A DNA stretch of 60,202 nucleotides from Chloroflexus islandicus. Its GTDB lineage: Bacteria > Chloroflexota > Chloroflexia > Chloroflexales > Chloroflexaceae. The position numbers were made by a program, and so were the translations under genes. Position 1 is the stretch's first letter. The number at the start of each line of letters is the position of its first letter. Below the pieces are notes generated by a model. It ran no database searches. It had not been told where the DNA came from and saw only the letters and a program-made list of their open reading frames with translations. Location: assembly GCF_001650695.1 (NCBI RefSeq), contig NZ_LWQS01000050.1, positions 1-60,202 of the forward strand, written 5' to 3'. Of the stretch, positions 26,341 to 36,063 are shown piece after piece.

Positions 26341-29300
26341 CTCGCATGGCACGCCGTCGCCAATTGATCGGCGATCTCGAACGCCAGCGCGATGCACTGC
26401 GCCGCCAGCAAGAGCGCGATCAACAAATTTTGGCGGCTCTGTACGCGATAGGGTTGGCTGCGCGTAACCGCCCGTCGCTGCGCGTGATCTTTGAAACGAT
26501 CGTGCGTGAATTGCACAAGGTGTTCGATTTTGATGCCTGTTACCTTGCCTTTTGCGATGAACGGCCTGAACTGTTCAAGGCTGCCCTTTTGTATGACGAA
26601 GGCCAGATTGATTTTCTCGAAAACCGCGAATATGGCTACCTGACCGGCCTGATTGTGCGCCGGCGCGAGCCGATGCTTTTCCGCGATCTGTTGGTCGAGC
26701 GCGATCCCGGTTTGCCGCCAGTACCCTTTGGCAACACCGCCAAACTCTCGCGTTCATGGATCGGCGTGCCGCTGATGATTAGCGAAGCGGTGGTCGGGGT
26801 GATCTCGCTGCAAAGTTATCAGCCGAACCTCTACACTCACGAGACGCTCGATCTGTTGCAGCGGATTGCTAATGTGATCGCGTTGGCGCTTGAGAATGCG
26901 GTGCTGGTTGAAGAGCAAGAACGGCTGAGCCGCGAATTGGCGGCGCAACTGGCGGCGCGGCGTGAAGAACTCGCTGCCCTGAGCGCGCTCGCTTCGACGC
27001 TGGTCGATCCGCGCTCGCTCGATGAGTTGCTCGAGCAGGCGTTGGCAATCGCAATGAGTACGTTGCATTTCGAGGCCGGCAATGTGCGTCTGCTCGACCC
27101 GACCGGCACGCTCTTGGTCTTGCGCGCGCAGCGCGGATTTAGCAAAGAATATATCGAACAAACCCGGCACATTCCGCTTGAAATCAGCCCGCTACGCGAG
27201 GTGGTCACGCAGATGCAGCCGCGGATCGTGAGCCGTGAATGGTATGCCCAGTATGACCCGGCCACGTTTCCGCTCCATCTCTTTCCCCGCTTTGAATCGA
27301 CGATTAACTTGCCGCTAGTGGTGGGCCGGCATGTATTGGGCACCTTAAGCTTTTTCGGTTTTACGCCGCGGGAAATCGCGCCGCACGAGCTGGTGTTGGC
27401 CCAGTCGGTGGCAAATCAGATCGCGATCCTCGTCGAGCATAGTCGCTTGACTGAAGAGCGTGAGCGCCAGATCGCCGAGTTGCGCGCAATGCGCGAAATT
27501 AGTCTGGCGGCTTCAACCACGCAGACTGCGAGCGATCTGTTGCAACGCACTGCGGCTGAGCTGCAATCATGCTTAGAGTTCGATGTCTTTTCAATGGTGA
27601 TTTACGATCCGGTACGCCACTTGATTAGCGATGGCATTACCCTTGATGAGGGTCAACTCTACACCTATTGGATCAGTCATCCACCGCCACCCCGTTCGCT
27701 GACGGCGCGGATTCTGCGTGAGCGCCAGCCGATCTTCCTGCGCGACCTGCCGGTTGAAATCCGGGCTTGGGCTGATGTCGATAACGTGATCATTGGCGCC
27801 GAACGCACCGCTCGTTCGTGGATGGGCTGGCCGCTGCTCGATCGCGATGGGCGCGCCATTGGCATGGTGAGCGTGCAGAGTTACCGTTCGCATGCCTTTA
27901 CGCCGCGCGATATGGAATTTCTTGGGAATGTGGCGGCGCAGTTAGCTTTGCACGTGCAGAATGTTACCTTGCTGGCGCAACGAGCGCGCCAGATTGCCGA
28001 GTTGCAAGTGATCAATCAGATCGGTAAGCTGGTGGCCGCCTCGTACGATCTGAGCCGGATTCTGAATGAGGTTCGCCAGATCGTGGTTGATCTGACCGCC
28101 GCCTCGGTCTTTTATTTGCTTCTCTGCGATCCGCACTCGCGTCTGGTGCGCTACGCCATCTTTATGGAGCATAACCGTCCGCTTGGCGAAGAGCTGATGG
28201 GCCGGCGGACGCCGCCGGATTCGTTGACCGATTGGTTGCTGACGAACCGGCAGCCGCTGCGCTTTGATGATTTGGCGGTTGATCACCAGCGGATTGACGA
28301 AATGGGGATCAAACCGCAGCCGATTGGCTCGGCCCACCTGATGCGATCGTGGGTTGGGGTGCCGATATTAGCTCACCACGAGGCAGCTATTGGCGTGGTC
28401 GTGCTGCAAGATGAGCGTCCTTATCAGTATGATGACGGCATGATTGATTTTCTGGCCCAAATCGCCAGCTTGATTAGTCTTGCCGTGCAGAAGGTGCAGT
28501 TGTTTGAAGAGCGCGAGCGGCAGGCGCGCGAGAATGCACGGCTCTTTGAGTCGGCGCAAGCCCATGCGATCGCTGCCGAGCAGCAAGCGGCCCGTATGGC
28601 GTTGGTCAACCGGATTGCCGGCTTGCTCGCGGCTCGTCTCGACCAACAGGCGATTCTCGACATTGCTGCCCGCGAGTTGGTGCAGCTTTTTTGGGCCGAT
28701 CATACCGGGTTGGTGCTGTTTCACGACGACGAGACCGGCGAAGTTGTGGCCGAATATCCGCCGTCCGGCATTCTTGGCGCGACGATCGATCTGCGCCATA
28801 ATCCGTTGGTTGAGGCGCTCTGCACCGCGCGTCGTCCGCAAGTGATTGTCGATATCGAAACCGACCCGCGCGCGGTGGTGTCCCGCGACCGCTGGCGCGC
28901 GATGGGGTTGCGCTCGCTGGTAGTCGTGCCGTTGATCAGCCGTGATCGGGTGTTTGGTTCGATCTCGTTTGACAGCTTCGGTGAGCCGCGGTCGTACACT
29001 GAAGAAGAGTTGGAATTGATGATGACAGTGACGACCTCGGTTGCGACCGCTTACGAAAATGCGCTCCTCTTCGCCGCTGAGCAAGAGCAGCGGCGCACGG
29101 CTGAGACGCTGCGCGAGGTGGCGCGCGTGCTTAGCTCAAGCTTTGATCCTAATGAGGTGTTGCAGCTCGTGCTGGCCGAGCTGCGTAAAGTGATCAATTA
29201 CGATACGGCCACGATCATGCTGATTGATGATCAAGTGTTACGGATTGTGGCTGCTAGCGGTTGGCCGCCTGAGGAGATGCCGCGCGGGAAAATCTTGCCG

Positions 29301-30308
29301 CTCGAAGGCAGCGGCGCCGGTCAGGTGGTGCGCGAGCGCCGGCCTATGTTAGTGGTGGCGCCGCCTGATGGCACGATCTGGCCGCCCGGTGATATTGGCG
29401 AACGCATTTTGTCGTGGCTTGGCGTGCCGCTGATCGCCAAAGGGCGGGTGTTGGGGGTGCTCAATATCGATTCGTATCGCCGGTATGCCTTTAGCGAGCG
29501 TGATCTCGATGTCGCGTTAGCGTTTGCCAATCACGCAGCGTTGGCAATCGAGAATGCGCAACTCTATCAAGAATCGGTGGCGCGGGTCGAACAAGAACTG
29601 GCAATTGCCCGCCAAATTCAATCGAATCTCTTTCCGCGCGAACTGCCGGCGTGCCCCGGTCTCAGCGTGGCGGCCCGTTGTTTGCCGGCCCGCGAGACCG
29701 GCGGCGATTTCTACGATGTGATTGATCTCGGTTCGCGCATTGGGGTCATTGTTGGCGATGTCAGCGGCAAGTCATTGCCGGCGGCGATGCTGATGGCCGT
29801 GGCCCGTTCGACGGCCCGTTCCGAGGCGCGCAATCACGAGTTGCCCCGCTTGGTGTTGGCCGAGACCAATCGCTGGTTGGTGGATGATGTGCCGCGCAAT
29901 GCCTTTGTCGCGTTGGGGTATGCGTTGATCGACCCGATTGAGCTGCGGTTGACCTTGGCTAATGCCGGCCAGTTAGCGCCCTTGTTGCGCCATGCCGATG
30001 GCCGCATGACGTTTCTCGAAACGGCTGGCGCACTGCCATTAGGCGTACAGCGCGATACCCGCTACAATCAGATCGAACTAGAGCTGGCTCCCGGCGATAC
30101 CATCGTCTTCTACACCGATGGCATTGTCGAAGCGCAGAATGCCCAACGCGAATTGTTCGGCTTCGACCGGCTCGAACAATTGGTGCGCCACTGGGGTTAT
30201 TTGCCGCCCGAAGCCCTGCTTGATCGCCTGTTGGCGGCAGTGCAAGCATTTAGCGAAGGGCGAATGGTTCACGATGATATGACCCTCGTTGTAGTGCGGG
30301 TCGAGTAG
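26337..30308 (+). CDS. Six-GAF-domain protein with C-terminal SpoIIE/RsbU-type PP2C phosphatase
   Basis: 1323 residues. An N-terminal coiled-coil-like segment (about 3-30, LERQRDALRRQQERDQQIL) precedes six GAF domains at about 44-184, 223-370, 394-545, 570-720, 768-911 and 936-1076, joined by short helical linkers (ERERQIAELRAM, RARQIAELQVINQ and similar). The phosphatase domain follows (about 1088-1323): ARQIQSNLFPRELP, ETGGDFYDVIDLG, GDVSGKSLPAAMLM and YTDGIVEAQNAQRELFG supply the metal-binding aspartates. Probably a cytoplasmic sensor that dephosphorylates an anti-sigma-factor antagonist; ligands unknown. No transmembrane segment and no partner kinase adjacent. ATG 26337 overlaps ygfZ. Confidence 0.93.
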   Translation: MTRMARRRQLIGDLERQRDALRRQQERDQQILAALYAIGLAARNRPSLRVIFETIVRELHKVFDFDACYLAFCDERPELFKAALLYDEGQIDFLENREYGYLTGLIVRRREPMLFRDLLVERDPGLPPVPFGNTAKLSRSWIGVPLMISEAVVGVISLQSYQPNLYTHETLDLLQRIANVIALALENAVLVEEQERLSRELAAQLAARREELAALSALASTLVDPRSLDELLEQALAIAMSTLHFEAGNVRLLDPTGTLLVLRAQRGFSKEYIEQTRHIPLEISPLREVVTQMQPRIVSREWYAQYDPATFPLHLFPRFESTINLPLVVGRHVLGTLSFFGFTPREIAPHELVLAQSVANQIAILVEHSRLTEERERQIAELRAMREISLAASTTQTASDLLQRTAAELQSCLEFDVFSMVIYDPVRHLISDGITLDEGQLYTYWISHPPPPRSLTARILRERQPIFLRDLPVEIRAWADVDNVIIGAERTARSWMGWPLLDRDGRAIGMVSVQSYRSHAFTPRDMEFLGNVAAQLALHVQNVTLLAQRARQIAELQVINQIGKLVAASYDLSRILNEVRQIVVDLTAASVFYLLLCDPHSRLVRYAIFMEHNRPLGEELMGRRTPPDSLTDWLLTNRQPLRFDDLAVDHQRIDEMGIKPQPIGSAHLMRSWVGVPILAHHEAAIGVVVLQDERPYQYDDGMIDFLAQIASLISLAVQKVQLFEERERQARENARLFESAQAHAIAAEQQAARMALVNRIAGLLAARLDQQAILDIAARELVQLFWADHTGLVLFHDDETGEVVAEYPPSGILGATIDLRHNPLVEALCTARRPQVIVDIETDPRAVVSRDRWRAMGLRSLVVVPLISRDRVFGSISFDSFGEPRSYTEEELELMMTVTTSVATAYENALLFAAEQEQRRTAETLREVARVLSSSFDPNEVLQLVLAELRKVINYDTATIMLIDDQVLRIVAASGWPPEEMPRGKILPLEGSGAGQVVRERRPMLVVAPPDGTIWPPGDIGERILSWLGVPLIAKGRVLGVLNIDSYRRYAFSERDLDVALAFANHAALAIENAQLYQESVARVEQELAIARQIQSNLFPRELPACPGLSVAARCLPARETGGDFYDVIDLGSRIGVIVGDVSGKSLPAAMLMAVARSTARSEARNHELPRLVLAETNRWLVDDVPRNAFVALGYALIDPIELRLTLANAGQLAPLLRHADGRMTFLETAGALPLGVQRDTRYNQIELELAPGDTIVFYTDGIVEAQNAQRELFGFDRLEQLVRHWGYLPPEALLDRLLAAVQAFSEGRMVHDDMTLVVVRVE

Positions 30309-31051
30309 GGGCAGCGCGTTGTAATGTCCCCACCCCAGCCCTCCCCCACTGGGGGAGGGAGTCGCTCTTCGTGTCCCCTGATGTCATTGCGAGCCGCGCG
30401 TAGGGGCAGAGCGATGCTCTGCCCCCGCGCGGCGCAACCATCTCCCGCGCGCACGGGAGGCGTGCGCGCGGGCATCTGTTCCGATGAAGGAGGAGATTGC
30501 TTCGGTCGGGCGCACCCAGCAGAGCTGGGTTGCGCCGCTCCCTCGCAATGACAGAAGGAAAGTGGCGCTGCGCCCCCTCGCAATGACAGGTTGAGGGGCG
30601 AACAGAACGCATGAGCGTAGATGTCGTTCACGGCTTTGCGATGAGCCGGTTTACCCACACCCCCAGCCCCTCTCCCACTGACGCGGGAGAGGGGCGCTGC
30701 TGCGTTCCGCGCCGGTCATGCTTAGCCCGCAATCCAGCGGCTCCCCCTCGCTCGCCGTGAGGTGGGAGAGGGGGCCGGGGGGTGAGGGCTCGCAGCCCGC
30801 GCAGCGCAGCCATCCCCCGCCAGCACAGGAGCAACCCGCTCAGGCATCCGTTCCGCTGAAGGAGAAGATTGCTTCGGTCGGGCGCACCCAGCAGAGCTGG
30901 GTTGCGCCGCTCCCTCGCAATGACAGAAGGAAAGTGGGCGATTGCCGCGGGCGCTGCGCCCTCGCGCACTGACAGGCGATGATCCCAGCAAGTGGTATAC
31001 AATGTTGTTGGCTGGCTGGCGATCCACCGCAACCGCTGAACGGAGGTCATT
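30309..31051. repeat. Repeat-rich intergenic region
   Basis: No gene. It contains the ccctccccc-act-gggggaggg hairpin (30339-30359), gtcattgcgag-type elements, two 'cccagcccctctcccact...gggagagggg' elements, and a direct repeat of about 80 bases starting near 30491 and 30857 (attgcttcggtcgggcgcac and onward to ctcgcaatgacagaaggaaa). The last 40 bases hold the Shine-Dalgarno of the next gene. Confidence 0.85.
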
Positions 31052-33778
31052 GTGCTGAGTGTGATTGAGCCGGCAGCTCTTTGGCTGTTTGCGCTCGCCA
31101 TTCCTTTGCTGTGGTTTATGTGGCTTGGTCGCGCCGATTTGCGCCGGCGCCTTGGCCGGGTGCGTATGTTGGCGCTGGTCGTCGTGCGCTTGGCGCTACT
31201 CGCAGCGTTGGTGTTGGCGTTGGCCGGTTTGCAGGTGGGCCGTCCGGTGCAAGCGACTGCCACGGTGTTTCTGATTGATGCAAGCGATTCGGTGGCGCCG
31301 GCCCAGCGTGCTGCCGCACTGGCGTATATCGAACAGGCCCTCGCCACCGCCGATCCCGATGACCGGATGGCGGTGATCGTCTTTGGCGCGCGCGCGGCGG
31401 TTGAGCGCGTCGCTGAGCCACCCCGACCGCTTACCCGGCTGGATTCGCTGGTGATTGCGTCGCGCACCAATATTGAAGATGCAATTCAGCTTGGGTTGGC
31501 GATCTTGCCCGGCACAATGCACCAACGCCTCGTGTTGCTCTCAGATGGCGGTGAAAATGAGGGTGATGCGCTGGTCGCTGCCCGGCTGGCCGCAGCTCGC
31601 GGCGTGCCGATCGAGGTGGTGCCGCTCTTGGCCGAGCGCGGCCCTGATGCGCTGATCACTGCGTTGATTGCGCCAACGACGGCTAGCGTTGAGCAAACGA
31701 TACCGCTTACCGTACAGATTGATAGCGAAGTGACCGGCCCGGCAACGGTGCAGCTTATCGTTGATGGCCAGTTGGCAGCAGAAGAGCCGGTTGAGTTGGC
31801 TACTGGTCTTAACCAAATCACGCTCAATTCGCCGGCGGGCGCTCCCGGTTTTCGCCAGTTTGAGGCGCGTTTGATCGCGCCATTCGATGCCCAACCGGCC
31901 AATAATCGCGCCGTAGCGTTCACCTTTGTCAGCGGGCCGCCGCGGGTATTGCTGATCACGGTTGATCCCGAACGCGCCGCAGCGTTGGCTGCCGCATGGC
32001 GCGCGACGGGGATTGACGTCACGGTTCAGGCGCCAATACAGATTTCGGCTAATCCGCTCGATCTGCGCGCCTTCGATGCGGTTGCGTTGGTTGATACGCC
32101 GGCGGAAGCGGTTTCAACGGCCCTGCAACGCGCTTTGACCGCGTATGTCCGCGATTTGGGCGGCGGATTGCTGGTAGTAGGGGGAACCCAGTCGTTTGGC
32201 GCCGGTGGTTGGCGGCGGTCGCTCCTTGAGCCGATCTTGCCGGTGGCGCTCGATCCGCCATTGCGCGAAGAGCGGCCCGATCTGGCGCTGGTGTTGGTGA
32301 TCGACCGTAGCGGCAGTATGAGCGAGCTGGTTGATGGCCGGCGCACCCAACTTGATTTGGCCCGTGAAGCTGTTTATCAGGCCAGTCGCGGCTTATCGCG
32401 ACGTGATCAGATCGCCATTATCGCTTTCGATAGTTTCGCTGATACCCTGCTGCCGTTGCAGCCGCTGCCCGATCTGTTCACGATCGAAGATGCGCTCAGC
32501 CGGTTGGTCGCCGGTGGCGGCACCAATATTCGCAGCGGGGTGGTGCTGGCCGCCGAGACGATCGCGCAAGCGAATGCCCGCATTCGCCACATGATTCTAC
32601 TCACCGATGGCATCTCTGAAACTGATTATGCCGATCTGGTGGCCGATCTGCGCGCGCAGGGGGTGACGGTCAGCACCGTAGCGATCGGGCTGGATACCGA
32701 TCCGGCGCTTGAGCAGGCGGCCCAAATCGGCGGCGGGCGCTACTATCTGGTGCAACGGGCCGGTGCGCTGCCCCAGATCTTTCTCGAAGAGACGGTTCGC
32801 ATCGCTAATCGTGATTTGATCGAAGAACCGTTTGTGCCGGCGCTGGCTTTGCCATCCCCGTGGCTGCGCGATCTTGGCCCGCTGCCGCCGTTGCGTGGCC
32901 GGAATGCTGCCGATCATCGCTCGCTGGCCCGCGCGTTGTTGGTGGCCGATGACGGCGCACCGCTGCTGGCTACGGCACAGGTTGGCTTGGGGCGCGTGTT
33001 GGCGTGGACGAGCGATCTGAGTGGCCGTTGGGCGGCGGCGTGGTTAACGTGGCCTGAATTTCCTCGCTTTGCCGCCAATCTGGTTGCCGAGACGCTGCCC
33101 CTCAGCGGCGGGGAACGGTTGTCACTCGTTGCGTCGGTGATTGCCAATCGCGCCGAGATCGATCTCATCGCGCTTGATGAGCGGGGCTTGCCGCTGGAAC
33201 TTGGCGAGATCCGCAGCCGGGTGAGCGGGTTGGCAATCAATTTTGAGCTAGTGTTTACCCAAGTCGCTCCCGGTCGCTATCGCGCCATTACGACGATTGA
33301 TCAGGCGGGAGCGTATCTGGTGCAGGTTAGCGCGCTCGATCGCGCTGGCCAGCCTCTCGGCAGCGCCACCGCCGGCTTCGCCGTGAGCTATTCGCCCGAA
33401 TATGGCCGGTTTGCCGCGAACCCCGGCTTGTTGGCCGATATTGCTGCCTTGACCGGCGGCAGGGTCGATCCGCCGCCAACTGCGCTCTTTACGCCTACTA
33501 CCCGCGCCGTATACGATGTCTGGCCCGTGACAATTCCGCTGCTCTGGTTGGCGCTGATCCTGTTGCCGCTTGATATTGCCCTGCGCCGGCTGTTCGTGCC
33601 GTTGCCCGAATTTACTGCTGTGCCGGTCAAACGTCCTGCCCGCCGGGTGGCCGCGCCTGATCTGCCGGCGCCACCGGCTTCCCCGCCCCCGCCAAAGCCA
33701 GCGGCTACCCTCAGCGACGAAGAGCGGATTGCGGCATTGCTGGCGGCCAAACGGCGCCGGCAACGCAAAGAGCAGTGA
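31052..33778 (+). CDS. Membrane protein with two von Willebrand factor A regions
   Basis: 908 residues from GTG 31052 (GGAGG 5 bases upstream). Two N-terminal transmembrane helices (about 5-25 and 34-58), then a first VWA-like segment with the metal-site motif DASDS (about 75) and a linker domain with an amidotransferase-like piece (GGGLLVVGGTQSFGAGGW). A complete VWA domain follows, with DRSGSMS (about 417-423) and LLTDGISETDY, then a beta-rich region and a C-terminal transmembrane helix (about 829-850) before a basic tail. Matches the layout of large VWA/BatA-like membrane proteins of unknown role in Chloroflexota and relatives. Probably exported domains anchored at both ends. No ATPase partner of the MoxR type is adjacent. 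Confidence 0.88.
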   Translation: MLSVIEPAALWLFALAIPLLWFMWLGRADLRRRLGRVRMLALVVVRLALLAALVLALAGLQVGRPVQATATVFLIDASDSVAPAQRAAALAYIEQALATADPDDRMAVIVFGARAAVERVAEPPRPLTRLDSLVIASRTNIEDAIQLGLAILPGTMHQRLVLLSDGGENEGDALVAARLAAARGVPIEVVPLLAERGPDALITALIAPTTASVEQTIPLTVQIDSEVTGPATVQLIVDGQLAAEEPVELATGLNQITLNSPAGAPGFRQFEARLIAPFDAQPANNRAVAFTFVSGPPRVLLITVDPERAAALAAAWRATGIDVTVQAPIQISANPLDLRAFDAVALVDTPAEAVSTALQRALTAYVRDLGGGLLVVGGTQSFGAGGWRRSLLEPILPVALDPPLREERPDLALVLVIDRSGSMSELVDGRRTQLDLAREAVYQASRGLSRRDQIAIIAFDSFADTLLPLQPLPDLFTIEDALSRLVAGGGTNIRSGVVLAAETIAQANARIRHMILLTDGISETDYADLVADLRAQGVTVSTVAIGLDTDPALEQAAQIGGGRYYLVQRAGALPQIFLEETVRIANRDLIEEPFVPALALPSPWLRDLGPLPPLRGRNAADHRSLARALLVADDGAPLLATAQVGLGRVLAWTSDLSGRWAAAWLTWPEFPRFAANLVAETLPLSGGERLSLVASVIANRAEIDLIALDERGLPLELGEIRSRVSGLAINFELVFTQVAPGRYRAITTIDQAGAYLVQVSALDRAGQPLGSATAGFAVSYSPEYGRFAANPGLLADIAALTGGRVDPPPTALFTPTTRAVYDVWPVTIPLLWLALILLPLDIALRRLFVPLPEFTAVPVKRPARRVAAPDLPAPPASPPPPKPAATLSDEERIAALLAAKRRRQRKEQ

Positions 33779-33788
33779 CGCTTTATGT

Positions 33789-33794
33789 TATACT
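33789..33794 (+). promoter_or_regulatory. Possible -10 for clpS
   Basis: TATACT 43 bases before the clpS ATG, just after the preceding stop. No matching -35 hexamer is seen 16-18 bases upstream, so support is weak. Confidence 0.3.
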
Positions 33795-33836
33795 GCCAAA
33801 AGGTACTGGTTCTCGCTGTCACCGTCGGAGCAGCCC

Positions 33837-34160
33837 ATGCCAACTGAACAACCAACAGTCGTCGTGCGGCCCGCCGTTACCTTTGCGGTTGCCAGCGATG
33901 AAGAGCTTGAGCGTCCATATCGCGTCATTGTCGAAAATGACGACGTGACGCCAATGGATTTTGTTGTGATCGTGTTGCGCGTCTTTTTTGAACTGGATCT
34001 GGCCCGCGCCGAACAGGTGATGCTTACGGCGCATTACGAAGGGCGCGCGCTGGTGACGGTGTTGCCGTTCCAAGAGGCGCAAGAGCGGGTCTATCAGGCG
34101 CATCACGCTGCTCGCGAGGCCGGCTATCCGCTCACGTTCTACCTTGAACCAGATCAGTAA
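33837..34160 (+). CDS. clpS: ATP-dependent Clp protease adaptor ClpS
   Basis: Delivers N-degron substrates to ClpA/ClpC. ATG 33837 has GGAG upstream and yields 107 residues, the usual size. The core YRVIVENDDVTPMDFVV (about 27-43) has the NDD/TPMDFV signature of the N-end-rule pocket; HYEGRALVTVL and AREAGYPLTFYLE complete the fold. The frame extends upstream without support, overlapping the VWA gene in another frame. No clp ATPase is adjacent. Confidence 0.92.
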   Translation: MPTEQPTVVVRPAVTFAVASDEELERPYRVIVENDDVTPMDFVVIVLRVFFELDLARAEQVMLTAHYEGRALVTVLPFQEAQERVYQAHHAAREAGYPLTFYLEPDQ

Positions 34161-34491
34161 CTGGCTACTTGTGGATTGATGAACGATGCCTGTTGCGCTT
34201 TTACCCCGCTCGCTTCCCCTTGGTAGCGGGAAGTGCGCGCTGTTCTGCTTGGCAGAAGCGACGCGCAACCTTTTGCCCAAAGGAGTTTCGCGTAGGCTAG
34301 CAAAAGGGTTTCCTTTCCCTAACGGGTTGAGAGGTGGACAGACGATTGGGTCGATCACAGCCGTTGATCGCTGTACAATACCGCAACGCTTGGCGCTGCA
34401 CCCCCCTCCCGCGCCGTTGGGAGAGGGGCTGGGGGTGAGGGTACACCAGCTCATCGCAACGCCATCAACCCTTGAACCCTAACGGGAGAGG
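34161..34491. other. Intergenic stretch with a gggagagggg-type element
   Basis: About 330 bases without a gene. It holds one copy of the 'ccccctcccgcgccgttgg...gagaggggctgggggtgagg' element (about 34399-34440) also found at 30661-30692 and in the leuA-ilvC gap, and otherwise unique sequence. No clear promoter or RNA. Confidence 0.6.
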
Positions 34492-34533
34492 GTGAAACTA
34501 ACAATTGCCCACCAATCTACACCACAAAGGAGC

Positions 34534-36063
34534 ATGAACACGACCATGAACCTCCGGCCCCGTTTTCTTGCCATCGCCCTGCTCTGCGTGGCCATCCTTG
34601 CCGGATGTAGCTCTGCTTCCCGTCCGTTACCCGCCGATGCGTTGATCGCTGCGGCGCCAACGCCATCGGCAATCACTCCTGTCACCCTACCGCCGTTAGT
34701 GCCGGTCTATGCTGCCGGTACCGAAGTGGCCGGTGTGTCAATCGGTGGTATGACTACGGTTGAAGCGGAAGCGGCCCTGACCGCCGCGCTAGCTGAACGT
34801 GTTACGCCAGTGCAATTGGTCGCCGGCGAGTATGCAACGACGATCGAGCCATCCTCGATAAACCTGCTTCCCGATGTGCCGGCAATGCTAGCCGCAGTGC
34901 AGCCGGCGTTGGGCAGCGATCAGCCAATTTCGGCGCCGTTGCAGCTCACCTTTGATAAAGCAGCCTTGCGTGAACAGATAACGGCGTTTGCTGCTGCATC
35001 GGCCAGTGCGCCAGAATTGACCGTCATTACCGCGACCGAGGTGCTCTCGCGCAGCTTTGCCTATCGGCCCGGACGTGCGATTGATCTCGAACGTTCGCTG
35101 GAGATTGTCAGCGGTTTGCTCAGCCGTGGCCAACTCGCCGATCCCATTTTCCTCACTCGCTGGCCTACTGAGCCGCCGCACGCTTCGCCTGAGCAGCTTA
35201 CCGAACAGCTTGAAGCGATAGCCGATGCATGGGATGGCGTGATCGGCGTCTACCTTTATGATCTGGCGACCGGCACAGAAGTGGCGGTGAATGCGCGCAC
35301 CGTATTTTCCGCCGCCAGCACGATTAAGACGGCGATTATGCTGTATGGCTACACTAAACTGCCTGCATTCAGCGAACGCCAATGGGCAAGCATGCGGGCA
35401 ATGATCATTGACAGTGATAATCTGGCCGCCAACGATATTTTGGCGGCGGGAGCCGGTGGCACAAACACCGAGACGGCCTTCCGCGGTGCCGAGCAAATGA
35501 GCGATATGCTGGCTGATCTCGGTCTTGACTATCTCCATCTCTACATTCCATTCGAGGCGGTCGATTTTATCCGGCTTTACAATGTCAAGTTCCGCTGCGG
35601 GCCGCCAGATCCAGTTGGCGAACCGCCTTATGCCGAGACTGGCTGCGCGTTGCGGGCAACGCCATACGCGATGGGCCAGCTCTACCGGATGATCGATGAG
35701 TGCGCGCGCGGCGAGGGCGTATTGCTGGAAAAGTTTGCCTTGCTCAACCCTGATCGCTGCCAAGAGATGCTCGATCTGCTGGCCGAGAATGCCGACGATA
35801 CCCGCATGGTGGCTGGCATCCCCGCCGGGGTGCGCGTCGAACATAAGTCGGGTTGGATCGAGCACACCCAAGCCGATGCCGGTATCGTCCGCTCACCCGG
35901 TGGCGATTATGTACTGGCGATCTATGTCTACAAGCCGCTCGGCGACCAATGGGCTTGGCCGGATGAAGTGCTGGGCGGGGCGATTGCTGATGTTAGCCGG
36001 CTGGTGTACACTGCCTACAATCCGGTACGGCTTGACGGGCTAGCAGCAGGAGAAACGCCATGA
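34534..36063 (+). CDS. Lipoprotein with VanW/G5-type N-terminal region and class A beta-lactamase-fold domain
   Basis: 509 residues from ATG 34534; the GTG at 34492 would add 14 residues before the signal. Lipoprotein signal ending LAGC, lipidated Cys25. Residues about 70-190 resemble the peptidoglycan-binding domain of VanW-like proteins (VAGVSIGGMTTVEAEAAL). The C-terminal part has the serine hydrolase triad motifs of class A beta-lactamases: STIK (Ser262-Lys265), SDN (294-296) and KSG (438-440). It may be a cell-wall hydrolase/transpeptidase-like enzyme or a beta-lactamase; the usual catalytic Glu region (Glu166 equivalent) was not located with confidence. First of a tight three-gene run. 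Confidence 0.88.
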   Translation: MNTTMNLRPRFLAIALLCVAILAGCSSASRPLPADALIAAAPTPSAITPVTLPPLVPVYAAGTEVAGVSIGGMTTVEAEAALTAALAERVTPVQLVAGEYATTIEPSSINLLPDVPAMLAAVQPALGSDQPISAPLQLTFDKAALREQITAFAAASASAPELTVITATEVLSRSFAYRPGRAIDLERSLEIVSGLLSRGQLADPIFLTRWPTEPPHASPEQLTEQLEAIADAWDGVIGVYLYDLATGTEVAVNARTVFSAASTIKTAIMLYGYTKLPAFSERQWASMRAMIIDSDNLAANDILAAGAGGTNTETAFRGAEQMSDMLADLGLDYLHLYIPFEAVDFIRLYNVKFRCGPPDPVGEPPYAETGCALRATPYAMGQLYRMIDECARGEGVLLEKFALLNPDRCQEMLDLLAENADDTRMVAGIPAGVRVEHKSGWIEHTQADAGIVRSPGGDYVLAIYVYKPLGDQWAWPDEVLGGAIADVSRLVYTAYNPVRLDGLAAGETP

